DNA of 64,000 nt, from the NCBI GenBank assembly GCA_029964075.1, contig CM057142.1, positions 28,212,392-28,276,391 of the forward strand, read 5' to 3'. Under the pieces are notes generated by a model. That model had not been told where the DNA came from, did no database searches, and worked only from the letters and a program-made list of their open reading frames with translations. Positions 45,255 to 55,932 of the stretch are shown in pieces. The stretch is from Patiria pectinifera (Eukaryota > Echinodermata > Asteroidea > Valvatida > Asterinidae). Position 1 is the first letter of the stretch, and each line of letters begins with the position of its first letter. The position numbers were made by a program, and so were the translations under genes.

Positions 45255-48200
45255 TTAGCGGAAGCGAATCGGGGGTCGCCCCTTCCTGGGGGGATTTCTC
45301 CTCGGTGTCATAACTGTTCCTGTGGCTTCGGTCGACTTTCCATGCCCGGTAGGTTGTTCACGTATGCAGCCTCCTTCTAAGGCTGCATCGTCCACATCTA
45401 CTTTTGGGAGGCTTCCCCACGAACTGGAGCTTGTCCCTTCACGGGACTTCTCTCGAAGGGTTGTGCAGCCTCCTTCTAAGGCTGCACTGTCCATTGACTC
45501 CATTCCCACTTCTAGAGGGCTTCCCCCCGATCTGGAGCCTGTCCCCGGATGGGACTTCTCTCGAGGGGGTGTGCAGCCTCCTTCTAAGGCTGCACTTCCT
45601 GGTGAAAATGCATGGGTTCGCCTCCATGCAGCAGGCGACACGGTCCAGTCCCCAAGTGGTTCGCCGAGGTAGGGCTTGAGGCGGTCAGCATGCACTACCT
45701 GTTTCTTCCCCCTCGGTGATCGTTGTATTCTGAACGTGACATCGGACAACCGGTCGAGGATCAGAAAAGGTCCCTCCCAGCGGGACATGAGTTTAGGAGT
45801 GACTCCTTTCTTTTTAGCAGGGTTGAACATGTATATAAACTTCCCCGCCTGATAGGCAGCCTCCTCGGTGCCCCTATCGTAAGTCCGCTTCTGGTGGCGG
45901 GCGCTTTTGCCCAGCCGTTCCCTCGCTTTGTCATGAGCGACTTGCATTCTCCCTCTCAAATCTTCCGCATAGTCTGTGGTTGGCCCCTCATCTGCTGGCC
46001 TGGTCGTCTCCGTGGTGAGGTCGACCGGGAGCATCACCTCCCGGCCCAGCCTCATGGCATTGGGTGTCTCTCCAGTTGACTCGTGAGGCACCGTCCGGTA
46101 CGCAAATGTTGCGAAGGGCAACTGCTTGTCTCAGTCCTTTTGGTTGCGGCCCGGGTCCAACATCATGGAGATGGTAGCCAAAAGGGTCCGATTGAACCTT
46201 TCCACCATCCCATCGGACTTTGGGTTATATGCAGTGGTGCGGGTTTTTCTTATACCCAACACCGCACACATGCTAGTGAAAACATCCTACAAAAAGTTTC
46301 TACCTTGGTCGGAGTGTAGTTCCCGGGGTGTCCCAAATCGGCATACAAAATTCGCCACAAAGGCGTCAGCAACCGTCGCTGCCTTTCCATCTGGGAGTGC
46401 GTAGACCTCTACCCACTTTGTAAAGTAGTCCCCCACTACCAATATCCATTTGTTTCCCCCTTCGGTTTCGGGCAGTGGACCAATGAGGTCTAGTGCCACG
46501 CGCTCCATTGGGCCTCCCACACGGTACTGTTGGAGTGGTGCCCGCCTCTTCTTAGGAGGCGACTTGCGCCTCGCGCGAGGACTACACTTCCGGCACATGG
46601 CCCTCACGTCTACGGCCATACGCCACCAATAATACCGCGTTTTAGCCTTAGCGAGCGTGCAAGCGACTCCAAAGTGGCCGCCCGTTTCGCCTCCGTGCAG
46701 CTTCTCCAAGAGAGAGTTCCTGTACGTTTCCGGTAAAACCACGTGCCAATGGGTTTGCTTCCCGTCATTAGACTCCCACCGACGGTACAGCACGGTTTGC
46801 CGCACCTCCACTTGTTCCCATAGAGTCCAGTATGCCTTCGTCGCGGGGCTTAGTGATGAAACCTCCTTAAACTCGGGACGAGTTCCAGCTTCTTTTGCTC
46901 GCAAGATGATTCCAATGGATGGATCTTCGTCTTGGGCGGGAGAGTGCGTCAGCATTCCCATGCTTTCGGCCGGGTCGATGTTCAATGACATAGTCGTATT
47001 CCCCTATCGCCTCAAGCCATCTCGCTATTTGGCCTTCTGGGTTTTTGAAGTTGGTGAGCCATCGGAGCGAGGCGTGGTCAGTTCGAACAGTTATTCGCCT
47101 CCCATACAGGTACTGCCGGAAGTGCTTTAAGTAAGCCACAACGGCCAGCAGCTCCCGCCGGGTAGCGCAGTAGTTCCGCTCCGGCTTAGAGAGCGTCCTA
47201 CTTGCATACGCAATAACTCTTTCCTACCCTTGTTGAATCTGAGAAAGGACTGCTCCGAGGCCTTCTCCACTCGCGTCAGTGTCCAACACGAACTCGCCAT
47301 CCGGCTGTGGGTATGCCAGAATTGGAGCCTCTTGTGGCCGACTCTGTAGTTCATGAAAAGCGGCATCGCATTCTCCGTCCCAATTAAAGTCTCTCGCTTT
47401 CTCCGTGAGGCGATGGAGTGGCCGAGCGGTTTCGGCGAAGCCTTTTATAAACCTCCTGTAATAAGAGGTGAGCCCCAGAAAACTCCTTACTCCCTTCACG
47501 TCCGTCGGCGTTGGCCACGTTTGGACCGTCTCGATTTTATCGGGATCAGTGGACACTCCTTTTTCTGATACCACGTGGCCAAGGTACTTCGCTGCCTTTT
47601 GGAACAGGAAGCATTTCCCTGGCTTTAGCTTTAGCCCCGCAGAGCGTAATCGCTGGAACACCTCCCGCAAGCGGCATATCTCCTCCGTCACACTCCTCCC
47701 GTACACAATCACATCATCCAAATACACCAACAGTGTGTCCCATTGAAGTCCTGTAACCACACGCTCCATAAGCCTCTCGAAGGTCGCAGGGGCGATGCAC
47801 AAGCCGAAGGGCATCATCCTCCAGCTGTACAACCCCCCACGAACCACGAAAGCCGATTTTCGTTTCGCTTCCTCATCCAGTTCTATCTGCCAATAACTGG
47901 AGGCGAGATCTAGGGTAGAAAACCACCTCGCTCCGGTTAGTGCATCAAGTGTGTCGTCTACGCGGGGAACCGGGTAGGCATCTTTTACTGTCACTGAGTT
48001 GAGTTTCCTATAGTCCACGCAAGAGCGGCGGCTGCCGTCCTTCTTGCGCACTAGAACAATGTTGGAGGCCCAGGGGCTGTCAGAGGGTTCGATGATCCCT
48101 CTCTCGAGTAGGTCCTCTACTTGTCTGGTGATCTCCTCCTGGTTGCAAGTGGGATGGCGCCTGGGTCTTTCCTTTATCGGTTTGTCATCTCCAGTGTCTA

Positions 48201-49134
48201 GGTTATGTTTTACCAAGTCGCAATTCCCAATGTCCCGGTCGTTCTTCGAGAAGACATCGGCGAATTCAGTGAGGAGGCTGGCCACCGCCTCGTGATGTTG
48301 AGGTTGTAAGTCACCTGTGCTACGCTTCCACAGATCCAGGAGATGAGGGGGAACACTAACGTACTGTGCGCCTCCTGCCGATGAGGCTTCAAGTAGCGCC
48401 TCGTCTACATCTCCCTCCTGAACCTGTGAGAGGCGACCTGCCATGGTCCCGCTCCGAAGAAGGCATTCCCTCTGTCCGGGGTTGAGAACACGAAAGGCAA
48501 TAGTTCCATCCTTCCCCGTCTTCACAAACGTCCTTGCCAGAATTAATCCCTTATTTGCCAGCTCCTCGTTATCCGCCACTGGTTCGATGATTCCCAGTTC
48601 GTCAGCCTCTAATGTGTGAGTGGTTCTCCCTAGGACTAGCGCCTCATGGCCAGGAGGTATTACGGTATCTTCCGCTACAACCACCCGGGCGCAAAATGGT
48701 GTTCCCCAACGGGTGGTACACTGAAAGTGTTCCCCGTTGAGAATTAGTTCCCACCGTTTGAAGTCCAGCATGCCTCCAGTCGGTAGCAGGAAATCCATGC
48801 CAAAAACTCCCTGTGCGCTCACTTTAGCGAAAACTGCTCTAACCTGGCTGGTAGTCTTTCCGATTTTTAAGTCTACATTGGCCACACCTAACGTTTCCAT
48901 AATTGTCCCATCGGCCTGATACACTTTGATGCCATCTTGTACCAGCTGGGGACGCGTCTCAGGAGACATACTGTAGTATACCTCGTCCGATATAATGGTG
49001 TCTGTTGTGCCTGTGTCTACAAGGAATGTGATGGTTGTGGATCGGATTTCGCCTTTCGCATAGAATCCGTAGTTAGGCGATAACAACGGTGCGAAAACCT
49101 TCCTAACACACTCAGGCATTGGTTTCTTTTGCAT
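45255..49134 (-). pseudogene. pol: gypsy pol: protease, reverse transcriptase, RNase H, integrase (broken)
   Basis: From 49134: aspartic protease motif FLVDTGTTDTIIS, then RT with VDYRKLNSVTVKDAYPVPR, FSTLDLASSYWQIEL and the YLDD active site (about 47,710-47,721). RNase H follows with VLDTDASGEGLGAVLSQIQ and RTDHASLRWL. The integrase has an HHCC finger, the first two catalytic Asp residues (LDLIGPL, HSDQGRNF), a Glu in MVERFNRTLL, and a GPF-type C-terminal module (WEGPFLILDRLSDVTF). Breaks in this copy are a stop at 47224-47226 inside RNase H, a frameshift near 46,945 between RNase H and integrase, and stops at 46287-46289 and 46122-46124 in integrase. The pol frame opens about 45 nt before the gag stop in the -1 register, as expected for frameshift expression. 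The tail after the GPF module holds three AALEGGC repeats. Confidence 0.9.
45330..45600 (-). repeat. Triplicated AALEGGC module in the integrase tail
   Basis: The DNA unit gcagcctccttctaaggctg recurs at about 45368, 45467 and 45572. Each is an imperfect hairpin (gcagcc with ggctgc) and encodes AALEGGC with a following PREKS or LREKS in two copies. Spacing is about 100 bp. The repeats lie after the integrase fold and are not part of the catalytic core. Confidence 0.8.
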
Positions 49135-49187
49135 GTCCGGTTTGGTTTGGCGATCCTGCTTGGTCGCCTCCAGCCTCCCCTCGGATC

Positions 49188-50721
49188 TCAGGGTTGGCTG
49201 GAGCCGTTTCCTGAGTGAGTCTGGTCAGCCTCCCGTTTGAGGCTGACGCCAGTTGTGCCCCGTTTTCTTTGTTTCTTTGTCGCCCTGTGAGGCTGCTTAT
49301 GAGCCTCCCGTTCCACCGCCAAAGTGTGGTGCAACCAGTCCGTGACCTGCGCCATCACCTCTTCTCTCACGAATTCCTTGAATTCCTCTTTTAGTCCCTC
49401 TCGGATTGACTGTGAACGGATTGCATCCGTGAAGTGCCCCCGTGCGAGGCGATCTCGTCCTGACTCCTCGAACTCCGGGTAAGCCAAGGCGGTGAGTTCA
49501 CGGATGGCCTGACCACGTTCCTGAATTGTCTCTTCAGGGCCCTGGCGTCTATTCCTCAGCTCCATCAGGAAATTCTCCGCCATTTGCCCAGGCCCGAAGC
49601 GAGCCGTGAGCAGTCCCATCAGTTCCTTAAAGGTGTATGGCTTCCCTGGTCCGTCTCCTCTGCAATTCGCGAGCACCTTTAACGCCGCTCCTTTAAGGCT
49701 GGCAGCCAGAAAAACTGCAGCCTCCTCCTCGTTCCAATCGTTCGCCAACCGGCAGGACTCAAAGTGGCCCCGGTAGTCGATCCACGGCTGTCGTCCATCA
49801 AAACGGTCGGGAGTAATTCTCGGCCGCTTTGAATGTCTCCCAAATCTGTTGTCCCACTCGTCCCTTCCATGTATCTTGGCGTCCCGTTTTAAGGGCCAGG
49901 GTGTTGGTGGAGAGTTTGATGTCTCCTTCTTCTCCGTACTATTCCTGCTGGGCCATCCTGGTCCACGTGAACTGGTTACCTCCGGTGTAGAGGTGATCAT
50001 CTCCCATTCGCTACGGTTAGTTCGCACCGCCGATGTCCCGATGGTTGCGATCCCTGCATTTGATGTAGGAGGCTTCTGCAGTTTGCCGTCAGCCTCCTTC
50101 AGTGTCGATCCCTTGCTTGTCATTGGTACCACATGAGGCGTACTAGGGGCAGACTCCCTAGAAACCTCCCGTTCAGCTGAGTGTGCGTTCTGAGGCGACC
50201 ATAACGGAGATAGCCGATGTGTATCCCCTTGTTCCTGGCTGCTAGCTTCCGGTGCAGACTGGTTAGCCTCCTGATAATGTGAACACGAGGCTGACTCTGC
50301 ATCTCCGCTGTACGAGGTTGGGGGTGGCCCGTATGTCGCCGCTGGGGGCCTAAGCTCCCACGTCCGGTTTCTCTTTCATGACGTTGTGTATTCCTGAGGC
50401 TGCAAATGTTGAAGCCTCCCGTGCAGGTGATGTGAATGTGTTGTATCCCGAAGATCCCCTGGTCGCCACGAGGTCCATTGGCCTGTTCAGTGTCATCCCC
50501 GCCCAAGGAACGGACTGCCACAACTCTTCGAGTTTGACCATCCTCTCCTTGAGTTGTGTAATCTGCGCTTCCTTATCGTCATTTGCTTCGTAGAGATCCT
50601 GCAGGAGGTCCTCCTTCTCCTGCACCTCCAGCCTGAGAAACTCCACCTCCCTGTGTAGGTACTCCATTTCCCCGTCAGAGGCTCCAACGTCCCTTACAGC
50701 GTAGTCACGCTCGGCCATCAT
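49188..50721 (-). pseudogene. gag: gypsy gag (frameshifted)
   Basis: The first ORF (50721-50350) starts MMAERDYAVRD and has a heptad-rich coiled coil (EYLHREVEFLRLEVQEKEDL). Its frame is lost near 50,370, and the gag frame continues in another register through a proline-rich stretch to the capsid-like Retrotrans_gag region (about 49,380-49,780). That region has GHFESCRLANDWNEEEAAVF, FKELMGLLTARFGP and DRLARGHFTDAI. No CCHC zinc knuckle is seen; instead the end is basic (ATKKQRKRG). An overlapping stop/start (ATGATGG) at 50,717-50,725 joins it to a short upstream frame with a Glu/Arg-rich coiled-coil look. Confidence 0.8.
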
Positions 50722-50879
50722 TGTACCTCCACCTCCTCCTCTTGAGGAAATCTGTTCTCCAATCCTTGCAGGACAACCGCTATGTGTGTACGGTTTGCTA
50801 TAAGGTTAACTCGCTCCAACTTCCTGAGCTCCTCGTCCCGCTTCCGCAGTTCAGCTAACCAGCTATACTCACCAAGTCA

Positions 50880-51060
50880 ACTTGCCCGGCGAGTCCCACC
50901 CGAGAGAGAGAGAGCGCGCGCGCGCGATACGCTCGGCTTTTATAGCCGCGCCGCGGACGTAGAGTCCTACATTGCGGACGTGGAAGAACCACGACTGTGC
51001 TGCGCGCCTAGCGCGCGGCGATAGCGCCCTCTTTTGACGCCTTTATACAGCGCAGAGCTG
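50880..51060 (-). promoter_or_regulatory. gypsy 5' promoter region with TATA box
   Basis: TATAAAA on the minus strand at 50938-50944 lies within a short palindrome (ggcttttatagcc). Downstream are (CG)n and (GA)n runs (50,903-50,926) and a gtgagtat donor-like site near 50,870. This fits the U3/R part of a 5' LTR, but I found no matching copy at the other end. Confidence 0.55.
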
Positions 51061-51137
51061 ATTTCGCTACAACGTCATCAGACTGGAGGTTATTGTATGG
51101 CGATTTTGAAAATGCTCAGTTTTCTCTCCTTTAAATT

Positions 51138-51290
51138 CGTTTCGTTTCGTCTGGTTTTGTCTCGTCGCTTCTCGTCTAGTCCGGTCTGGACTGGTCTGGT
51201 CTGGTCTCGTTTCGTTTCGTCTGGACTCGTTTGGTCTGGTCTTGTCTGGTATGGCCTGGTCTGGTATTGTTTCGTGTCGTCTTGTCTCTC
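51138..51290 (+). repeat. Degenerate tcgtc/tggtc pentamer tract 1
   Basis: About 30 five-base steps of the type tcgtt, tcgtc, tggtc and tggtt, e.g. tcgtttcgtttcgtctgg and ggtctggtctggtctcg. It ends at gtctctctgaatagtctgtc. Small pyrimidine-coded frames over it are incidental. Confidence 0.8.
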
Positions 51291-51334
51291 TGAATAGTCT
51301 GTCTATTAGGTTTTACCCTCAACGGGGCCGGGGA

Positions 51335-51860
51335 ATGGAAAACAAGTGAGTTGATTGCAAAAACTGATGCCGAAATAAACAGGATTCTTAATTCAGTTCA
51401 AAAGTTAATTAACGATGATGTCAAAATGACGTCGCACTATTTTTCAAAATCTTTTGTAAGGTCTTTGTCGTGAACGGAAATGGCTCGTCCTTTACTTCTT
51501 GGGCTAACAGAGGGTCAAAGTTAGGTGAATTCAAAACATGGACTCGAGCCTCAAACCAGAATAAACCAACATTCTTCCAAACGGTACGCGGGATGATAAT
51601 AAAACCTGGCACAAACCTGAACGCTTGTCCGATGTAAAACAATATTTGATGTAGTGATGACGTCAATGGGTATCCAATTACAAGCAACTTGAGGTCAAAA
51701 TTTGAATAATTACTTGAACTATAACTTTTCAATAAATGGAGTACCGTTTTCATTATTTGTGTTCAGATTACATTGCCTCTGGCGATATTTTAGATTCAGA
51801 TCACAGAGCACTTTGACTGTTACTTCTGGCGTTACCGGAAGTGCAGTCATAATGTTGTTT
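51335..51860 (+). repeat. 530-bp interspersed repeat, copy B (right of the gypsy element)
   Basis: Collinear with copy A at 42436-42990. It also has about 35 extra bases near 51490 (tccttt...gggtc) that copy A lacks. It is bracketed by the two tcgtc/tggtc tracts. Confidence 0.8.
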
Positions 51861-52105
51861 TGTTTCCTGTATGTTGTGTCGTGTCTCATTTCTTGTCTCG
51901 TCTGCTGTATGTCTTGTCTTTTCTTGTCTCGCCTTTCGTATGTTTTGTATTTGTTGTCCCGTCTTGTTTTTTTCTCGTCTCGTCACGTCTCATGTCGTTT
52001 CGTCTTGTTTCGTCTCTTCTTGTCTCGTCTGGTCTGGTCTCGTGTCGTGTTGTCTCCTGTCGTTTCGTCTCTCGTTATTTTCTTTCATAGTTCTCTTGTC
52101 TAAAT
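51860..52105 (+). repeat. Degenerate tcgtc/tcttg pentamer tract 2
   Basis: Five-base periodic tract: tgtcgtgtctc, cttgtctcgtct, ctcgtctcgtcacgtctc and ttcgtctcttcttg. It ends gtctaaatagtctatctt, which resembles the end of tract 1 (ctgaatagtctgtctatt). The two tracts therefore share a right boundary. Confidence 0.75.
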
Positions 52106-52960
52106 AGTCTATCTTTTTGGTTTCTAGCATATCAACGTAAATTAATAATCTTTTTAAACTGTATTTTCTTGTCCCTGTAATGCAATTGTTTTTTATTTAA
52201 TGTTTTGTTTTCATTTTGGTATCAATAGCTATATCGTACTTGTACCTCACTTCGTCTAATGACATTTTATTTTGTTGTTGGTTTTGTATTTCCAAGACAT
52301 TCCCTGTTCGACTATCATATTAATGTCTAAATATGTAAAATACATAAATAAATAAATACACTGTTCAAGGAAAAACTGTTCTAACATTTTAAAGTGCGTT
52401 TCTCGCACTACCCATATGGCTACTCGAAAAATAGCACTACATCCATGAAATGTATAGCCCAAAGGGACACATTTTGTCCAAGTTTGCTGCAGCATCAGCA
52501 GCAGCAGCATAATAGAAAGAAGGTATAATTCAAGCGGTTCAATTCAACTATTTGTGTCTGAAGTTTTCTGCATAAAATGTAAGCTCACCTTTATCCATCA
52601 ATCACTTTAAGATCATGCTTAATCTAACATTCATAAGTACTTCAGACAGTTTACTCATTCCTATTGGTTAAGACCCTATCATCTGGGTGGTTTTAAACGG
52701 TTAATAAAAAGACCTTTAAAAAATGGTTGAACAATCAATCGTGGCCAGTCACTATCCTAGTTAGCTTCACTTCATACTTCTCGGGCACCCTTGCGTTCTG
52801 AGCCACAGCCACAGTAGGCGCCACGCGCATGCCAATCTCCATATATATGGAGATTGTGAGTACTAATCCTGCGAGGCACAAAACATGAATATAGAAATAG
52901 GTTAGTTCCACAAATCATGATGAACAATCTTTCAAAGGTAACACAATGCTCTGGGGATAT
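52106..52960. other. Stretch with no gene seen
   Basis: AT-rich sequence with a short cagcagcagcag run (52486-52508) and a hairpin ctccatatatatggag (52837-52852). No domain or splice context was recognised. Confidence 0.5.
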
Positions 52961-52969
52961 CAAAATTAG

Positions 52970-53795
52970 TTTACCCCGGAAATGTAGTGCGAAAAAAACA
53001 ACTGGCGATTTTGAGTCAACTTTCATGAAACAAAAAACAACACACATATATAACGAAAACAATGTGTTGTGTTAAACTCAAACAACCAATTGTTTCAAAA
53101 GAGGGCGCACTACACAGTTTCAGTCACGGAAAATACGAGGAGAATTTGATTCAACTTTCATGGAACAAAAACACACTTTTGTTGAGACAATAATAACTAA
53201 ACAAAAAATGTGTTTATATAATTGAAATTATATCTCGTGATTGGTCATCATAAGTAATCTACAATGATCTCGAATTTGGGGAAGAATTGTTAAAAAAAAT
53301 AAATGTATTTACCCCAACAAATGTAGTGTGTTAAGCGCGAAAAAAACTGCCATTTTTTTGTCAACTTTCGTGACCAAAAAGAAAAACACTCGGTTTTTAG
53401 AAATAACTCAACAAATATCTGTTGCATGATATTTACATTTCATATTAAATGTGACAGATACAACAATTCTATTAAATTTGGAGATGAATTGTTAAGTTAT
53501 GAAAATAATATACCCAAAACAATATGTAGCGTGTTAGGTGAGAAATATACAAGGCAAATTTAAGTCAATGTCCATGGAACAAAAACAACACAATCGTTCT
53601 GGAGACGATAACTCCAGGAATATTTGTTGAAATGAAATTTCATCTAGTGATTGGTCGTCATATATAACACAACGCTTTGTACTGTGGGGAGAATCGTCAA
53701 TTAATAAATCTAAAACAACCAAAACAATGTGGCGTCTTAAGCGCGAAAAATATGACGCGAATTTGTCTCTACTTTGATGACACAAAAATATACAG
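52970..53795 (+). repeat. Degenerate tandem repeat with a unit near 200 bp
   Basis: The block gtcaactttcatgaaacaaa plus acaacac recurs with changes at about 53010, 53146, 53358, 53562 and 53763. Each is preceded by an aatgtagtgtgttaagcgcg-like block (clear at 53320, 53523 and 53726). Spacing is about 136, 212, 205 and 201 bp, so the first unit is short. Units also share a gtgattggtcatcat block. Confidence 0.7.
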
Positions 53796-54218
53796 AATAA
53801 CAGCCTAAACAATAAAAAACTGTTTGATTTATTGGATTGAGATTGAGATAATGAAAGAAAAGATAGAACATATCGGCGTTAATATAATTGTAATTAACAC
53901 CTTCGAAACTGGCAAAATGAAATCACTGTCTGAAGAAAATCGGCCTAACCAATACACATGAAAATAATCATACCTGTGGCATTGTCTTATCATAATGTGC
54001 GGAAACGATTTAAGGTCGTATACATGAATTGCTGACATCGAACAATTGAACCACCAAATTACTACGAAATATCTTACTTAATTTGAGCGTACACCAAAGG
54101 AAAGTCAGGTTGGCACAGTTCATTCCTCAACTACCACCTCGGTGACTCGGGTTCTAATCCCAACCATATTCTATATAGGTATAGCCTGCAAAATTACTTC
54201 CACCCCTACAATTTCCGA

Positions 54219-54375
54219 TTTCTTAAAGGAAAATGCTTGCTCCTATTATTTCTTAGAGGCAAATGCTCGCTCCTATTATTTCTTAGAGGCAAATGCTTGC
54301 TCCTTTTATTTCTTAGAGGCAAATGCCTGCTCCTACTATTACTTAGAGGTAAATGCTTGCTCCTACTATTCTTAG
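54219..54375 (+). repeat. Tandem repeat, 30-bp unit, about five copies
   Basis: Unit: aaatgcttgctcctattatt plus tcttagaggc. Because 30 is a multiple of three, an artificial repeated peptide (LEANACSYYF) appears in one frame. Confidence 0.9.
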
Positions 54376-55490
54376 GATGGAGCCACTTTGATAATGTTCA
54401 TGTTTATAACTGTTGCACATTAGCCCTTTATATTTGGAGTTCCTTTCTTTGAACACCGTGTACAGTTTAAATCTGCTACGTATTCTTCTTACTGCATCAC
54501 ACTTCTTGCACCCAAAGCCGTTCAGTTTATGTTGATTTTCCTGTTTACGGACAACCTCTTAGCACCTTTCATAAGGCTGCTCGTAGTTTGGTTTGCCAAC
54601 CATCTTGGGGACCCGGCAAATAGACAAAAGACCATACAGATTTATAAATAAAACAAACGAATCAAGACTTGCCTGTAATTGGGACACCTGTCGTAGCTGA
54701 AAACAAAAACGATATGACTTTCTGCTTTGTGGGTGTCCCAATGTGGGTAACAATAATTGAGAGAGATATTATTGTAATAAAAGCTGACAAGGTATTACCT
54801 ATTTTAAATGGCAAAACGTGTTGCTTGATCTCCAAATAAAAAAAAATGGGCATGTTTCTTTGTGTCACCTTAACTCAAATTACCATGCATGCAATTGTGG
54901 TTTCAGGAAAAATCAGTGCAAAAGCCACCATATCACGTCAACTGGCATGACTAGAAATATTAGGAGGGTCATCAAGGCTGCGACCTCGTAGCCATTGAAT
55001 TTTAGGGTGTGATCTTCGAGTGGCAGGGTTTTCTCCAATTAGGCCTTTCCCCTTTTGTTTTGTTCATTTGTAACCCCCCCCCCCAGAAAAAAAGGAAACA
55101 AAAAAGAGATCTTAACTTACAAAACGTACGGAAATAAATAACACATGTTCAACTGACTCATTTTGTGGTGCCAAAATCCCTTAATTTTCCAAAGCTACGA
55201 CTATTTCCTAGGTTGCCCTCCAGTTCCTTCCACTTCTGAATTATGTAAACTTTGCCCATTGCAAGTAATTGCTTTTTATGTACTGAATCAACTAAGTAAA
55301 ACAAAAGGCCTAAAAACAAAAATATGAAATTTGACGTGCAGATTTTATTGAACGTTAATGTTCTTAAAAAGATTTGTTTAGTACATACTGTATGCTCCCT
55401 CTAAATATGATCTGATTCCCGATTGTTGCAGAAAAACACTGAAGAGAGCTACATGCAACGCAAACTGCATGATCATCCAGTAAATCACGG
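54376..55490. other. Stretch with no gene seen
   Basis: Contains poly-C and poly-A tracts near 55074-55100. No repeat family or exon could be supported. Confidence 0.5.
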
Positions 55491-55499
55491 TCGGTGTAC

Positions 55500-55932
55500 G
55501 TCATTATTCTATCCACCAATCACAGTTAGTTGGTGACAAGTCGGTGACCACAAGTAAGTGGTCTGCTGTTGTGCATGTCAATCACAAATCACGTGTTTGC
55601 ATGTGTCACTGACATCTATACAGTATCAACCAATACTTTGTGGTTAGTTCAGTGTCGGTGACACCAGTTTGTATGGTGACTATAATAGGCTCAACGACAA
55701 CGACATTAACATAACTTTCGTCTCATCAATATGAAACGAGTCAGAAATGTGTGATTGACAGCGCGCAGGGGCCAATCACAAACCGGGTCCAAGTTCGTCA
55801 GTCACTGCTCAGGAAATCGATGACAAGATATAAGACAATTTGGGCCGTTTCAATCCTCATAACGACAAGATTATCACCACTTTCGGTCGACAACCTGAGA
55901 GAGAACTGACTGCAAGAACAACACTTTGCTCG
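55500..55932 (+). promoter_or_regulatory. Candidate RNA polymerase II promoter with noncoding first exon
   Basis: Upstream there are CCAAT boxes at 55516-55520, 55630-55634 and 55772-55776, plus CAATCAC at 55579. A TATAAG at 55829-55834 is followed 23 bp on by an initiator-like tcaatcc (A at 55852). The proposed exon (about 55852-55932) has no ATG and ends at a consensus donor, GCTCG|GTGAGT. The gene it would serve must lie to the right, beyond what I can read. This is inference from motif order only. Confidence 0.35.

Larger units (their letters stand above)
43431..51060 (-). mobile_element. Ty3/gypsy-type retrotransposon with an extra zinc-finger ORF; inactive copy
   Basis: Order on the minus strand: promoter region (about 51,060-50,880), gag (50,721-49,188), pol with protease, RT, RNase H and integrase (49,134-45,255), extra ORF (45,129-44,087), and an AT-rich tail with aactttaa repeats (43,830-44,080). 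A block of tandem AGCCTCC-bearing sequence (43,470-43,830) ends it. The RT-before-integrase order and the pol motifs place it in Ty3/gypsy (Metaviridae type). No chromodomain is seen. I could not find a convincing pair of LTRs by eye, so both limits are approximate. C+G content is far above the flanks, which suggests later arrival or different codon use. Confidence 0.85.

Noticed and set aside
45322-45672. Plus-strand frame with repeated PPSKAA
   Set aside because: Antisense of the AALEGGC repeats in the integrase tail.
42436-51860. The 530-bp direct repeats as LTRs of the gypsy element
   Set aside because: They are far more diverged than the coding region suggests, and the TATA box and gag start lie well inside.
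54142-54375. Protein with LEANACSYYF repeats
   Set aside because: A by-product of the 30-bp tandem repeat; no gene context.
54219-54375. CRISPR-like array
   Set aside because: Repeats are contiguous with no unique spacers, in a eukaryotic genome.
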